From positions 1-48,160 of the forward strand of contig NZ_JAMYXC010000271.1 in NCBI RefSeq assembly GCF_024159025.1: a DNA stretch of 48,160 nt. Direction: 5' to 3'. The first letter of the stretch is position 1; each line of letters starts with the position of its first letter. Origin of the DNA: Limimaricola litoreus. Lineage in GTDB: Bacteria > Pseudomonadota > Alphaproteobacteria > Rhodobacterales > Rhodobacteraceae. Below are positions 46,323-48,160 of this stretch, one piece after another. The notes under the pieces are model-generated. The model was not told where the DNA came from and made no database searches. It saw only the letters and a program-made list of their open reading frames with translations. The position numbers and the translations under genes were made by a program.

Positions 46323-46357
46323 TTGCGTTGATTTCTTCGTTATTGGCGGGACGAAAG

Positions 46358-46828
46358 ATGAGCAATTCCGACACTGGCAGCCATCTGGACCGCACCGACT
46401 ATCGCATTCTCGCCGAATTGGCTGCAAATGCTCGGCTTCCGGTCACCGAGCTGGCGGTGCGGGTCGGCCTGTCGAAATCGCCCTGCCAGGTGCGGCTCAA
46501 ACGGCTTCAGGAAAAGGGCGTGATTCGGGGGTTTCGCACCGTGATCGACCCCGCCAAGCTCGGGCTCGATCATGTCGCCTTCGTCGAGGTGCGGCTGGCC
46601 GACACCACCGAGGCCTCGCTCGCCGCCTTCAACGCGGCAGTGCGCATGATCACCGAGGTCGAGCAGTGCCACCTGATCGCGGGCAGCTTCGACTATCTGC
46701 TGAAGGTGCGCACCCGCGACATCCGCAGCTACCGCGAGGTGCTGGGCAGTAAGATCTCGGCCCTGCCCGGCCTCGCCGGCACCTCGACCTATGTCTCGAT
46801 GCAGCCGATCATCGACGACACGATGTGA
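46358..46828 (+). CDS. putR: Lrp/AsnC family regulator, probable proline-catabolism activator PutR
   Basis: A 156-residue Lrp-type regulator: N-terminal helix-turn-helix DYRILAELAANARLPVTELA then VRVGLSKSPCQVRLKRLQEK, and a RAM domain with TEVEQCHLIAGSFDYLLKVR. The ATG at 46358 follows GACGAAAG. It is divergent from putA, the arrangement known for Rhodobacter capsulatus putR, an Lrp-family activator of putA responding to proline. The symbol is assigned by that synteny and family, not by a unique motif. Confidence 0.9.
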   Translation: MSNSDTGSHLDRTDYRILAELAANARLPVTELAVRVGLSKSPCQVRLKRLQEKGVIRGFRTVIDPAKLGLDHVAFVEVRLADTTEASLAAFNAAVRMITEVEQCHLIAGSFDYLLKVRTRDIRSYREVLGSKISALPGLAGTSTYVSMQPIIDDTM

Positions 46829-46940
46829 TCCCCCTCACCATCGCGTCATCCCGCGCCCCCGCAATGGACGCGGGGCTGGCGCGGCGCGATGATGGCTCGC
46901 CCCATCCGATGATGGTCCGCCCCAGCCAAGGACGCCTTGC

Positions 46941-47549
46941 ATGCTCGACGCCGCCGCCCGCCGCCTGATCGACGCGCCGCTGAACCGGCTGGGCCGCGCG
47001 CTGGCCCGGCGCGGCGCGACCGCCGACGGGGTGACGCTGGCGGGGCTGGGCCTGGGGCTCTTCTCGGCCGCGCTCATTGCGCTGGGCGCGCCGGGCTGGG
47101 CGCTCTGGCCGCTTCTGGCCTCGCGGCTGGCCGACGGGCTCGACGGGGCGGTGGCGCGGGCGACGCGCAGGACAGATTGGGGCGGCTATCTCGACATCGC
47201 CGCCGATTTCGCCTTCTACGGCGCGGTGCCGCTGGCCTTCGTCCTGGCCGATCCGGCGGCCAATGGCGCGGCAGGCGGCTTCCTGCTCGCGGCCTTCTAC
47301 TTCAACGGCACGACGTTCCTCGGCTATGCGATCCTCGCGGAAAAGCGTGCCATGCAGACCTCGGCGCAGGGCATCAAGTCGCTCTATTTCTCGAACGGCC
47401 TGCTGGAGGGCACCGAGACGATCGGCTTCTTCGTGGCACTGTGCCTGTGGCCCGGCTGGTTCGCGCCGATGGCATGGGGCTTCGGGGCGCTGTGCTATCT
47501 GAGCGGCAGTTTGCGGCTGATCGGCGCGCGCGCGGCCTTCCGGGGCTGA
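46941..47549 (+). CDS. CDP-alcohol phosphatidyltransferase family protein
   Basis: Inner-membrane enzyme of 202 residues with about five or six hydrophobic helices. The catalytic motif D-G-x2-A-R-x8-G-x3-D-x3-D is complete in DGLDGAVARATRRTDWGGYL followed by DIAADF, at about residues 65-90. Such enzymes replace the CMP of CDP-diacylglycerol or a related donor with an alcohol. The substrate cannot be told from sequence. It stands between putR and an epimerase gene on the same strand, 42 bases before the latter. The ATG at 46941 has a weak AAGGACG site. Confidence 0.9.
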   Translation: MLDAAARRLIDAPLNRLGRALARRGATADGVTLAGLGLGLFSAALIALGAPGWALWPLLASRLADGLDGAVARATRRTDWGGYLDIAADFAFYGAVPLAFVLADPAANGAAGGFLLAAFYFNGTTFLGYAILAEKRAMQTSAQGIKSLYFSNGLLEGTETIGFFVALCLWPGWFAPMAWGFGALCYLSGSLRLIGARAAFRG

Positions 47550-47591
47550 GGGGATCTGGCGCGATCCGCCGCGATCGGTTAGCCGGGAAGG

Positions 47592-48160
47592 ATGATCTCG
47601 GACACAGCGCAGACAGGCCCCCTGATTCTCGGCGGCACCGGCCGCATCGGCCGGGCGCTGCGCCGTCTGGCGGATGACGGCCATTGGCCCATGGGGCGCG
47701 CCGCGCTGTGGCACGGCCGCCGGGGCGACTATGCCTGGGACATGCGCGAAACACCCCCCGCCCTGCCGCGCCCGGTGCGCGGCGTGGTGGTTCTGGCGGG
47801 CGTCACCGAAGGTGCGCCCGACGCGCTCGCGGCCAACACCGATCTGGCGCTGGCCGCGCTGCGGTTGGCCGCGCGCGAGAGGCTCGGGCCGGTGCTGCTG
47901 ATGTCCTCGGCCGCGGTCTATGGCCGGGAGGCAGACCCCGGCCGAGAGGACACCGCCGCACCGGCCGCGCCCTACGGCGAGGCCAAGCTGGCAATGGAGC
48001 GCGCCGTCACGGCCGAGGTCAGGCGCCTTGGCGCGCAGGCCCCGGCGGCCTGCTGCCTGCGGCTTGCCAACGTCGCGGGCTGCGACCAGCTCTTCGGTGC
48101 GATGTCGGCCGGACCGGTGACGCTGGACCGCTTCGAGGCCGGGCGCGCGCCGCGCCGCGC
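47592..48160 (+). CDS. NAD-dependent epimerase/dehydratase, C-terminus cut by window
   Basis: At least 189 residues of an extended short-chain dehydrogenase, open to the right edge. The Rossmann motif is LILGGTGRIGRALRRLADDG. The catalytic Ser-Tyr-Lys set appears as LMSSAAVYGREADPG and APYGEAKLAMERA, and RLANVAGCDQLFG follows. The ATG at 47592 follows GGGAAGG closely. It probably acts on a nucleotide-sugar or in cell-surface polymer synthesis; the product is not identifiable. It is likely cotranscribed with the phosphatidyltransferase gene. Confidence 0.85.
   Translation, partial: MISDTAQTGPLILGGTGRIGRALRRLADDGHWPMGRAALWHGRRGDYAWDMRETPPALPRPVRGVVVLAGVTEGAPDALAANTDLALAALRLAARERLGPVLLMSSAAVYGREADPGREDTAAPAAPYGEAKLAMERAVTAEVRRLGAQAPAACCLRLANVAGCDQLFGAMSAGPVTLDRFEAGRAPRR

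Noticed and set aside
46880-46930. Imperfect direct repeat GATGATGG-x-TCGCCCCA-like before the phosphatidyltransferase gene
   Set aside because: Two short degenerate copies only; could be chance in a low-complexity stretch.

Overview
The window is about 48 kb of very GC-rich bacterial chromosome, densely packed with short intergenic gaps and many ATGA, GTGA or TGATG stop/start overlaps. Gene content and order point to an alphaproteobacterium of the Rhodobacterales (Rhodobacter/Roseobacter group). The main indicators are a sqdB-sqdD-sqdC sulfolipid operon, an hsp20-DUF1150 pair, lrp divergent from trxB, a fused ATP sulfurylase/APS kinase, lgt followed by a MidA-like methyltransferase, pgeF and a Hint-domain gene, and a divergent putR/putA pair. 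I see no tRNA, rRNA, CRISPR array, insertion sequence, phage gene or replication origin. No gap between genes exceeds 300 bases. Most of the window is core metabolism rather than a mobile island.

Layout. 1-5.2 kb (minus): the conserved RNA/envelope cluster miaB ... phoH-ybeY-corC-lnt (lnt runs off the left edge). Two small envelope genes sit between miaB and phoH and share an unusual cysteine-containing module. 5.3-8.4 kb: a glycosyltransferase-like protein, YbjN, an M42 peptidase and UbiK. 8.5-12.2 kb (plus): lgt, MidA-like methyltransferase, pgeF, Hint-domain protein. 12.2-16.9 kb: lrp divergent from trxB, a frameshifted RES-domain gene, sat/APS kinase and a diverged family I pyrophosphatase. 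17-19.7 kb: hsp20-DUF1150 behind a heat-shock-type promoter, a DUF465 protein, purE-purK. 19.7-22.6 kb (minus): sqdBDC. 22.7-27.5 kb (minus): a complete branched-chain amino-acid-type ABC importer (binding protein, LivG, LivF, LivH, LivM). 27.6-31.7 kb: deiodinase-like thioredoxin-fold protein, GH15 hydrolase, egtB. 31.7-42.5 kb (minus): a 2-oxoacid:ferredoxin oxidoreductase heading a leucine-degradation (liu) operon with an embedded ASCH-domain gene, then an Lrp regulator. 42.7-46.8 kb: putA with divergent putR. 46.9-48.2 kb: CDP-alcohol phosphatidyltransferase and an epimerase cut by the right edge.

Working together. A Liv-type importer, a ketoacid oxidoreductase and the liu enzymes could form an uptake-to-acetoacetate route for leucine, and putA/putR handles proline. 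Three Lrp/AsnC regulators lie in the window. ATP sulfurylase/APS kinase, the nearby pyrophosphatase-like protein and sqdBDC suggest active sulfate use, partly for sulfolipid.

The items I would look at first are the shared DPDGC-HW module in the two envelope genes, the 16-bp palindrome inside the hsp20 heat-shock promoter, the ketoacid oxidoreductase and ASCH gene in the liu operon, the frameshifted RES gene, the Hint domain without its cysteine, the pyrophosphatase with altered active-site residues, and the deiodinase-like protein. None of these amounts to a clearly new multi-gene system. The DPDGC-HW module is the best candidate for something undescribed.
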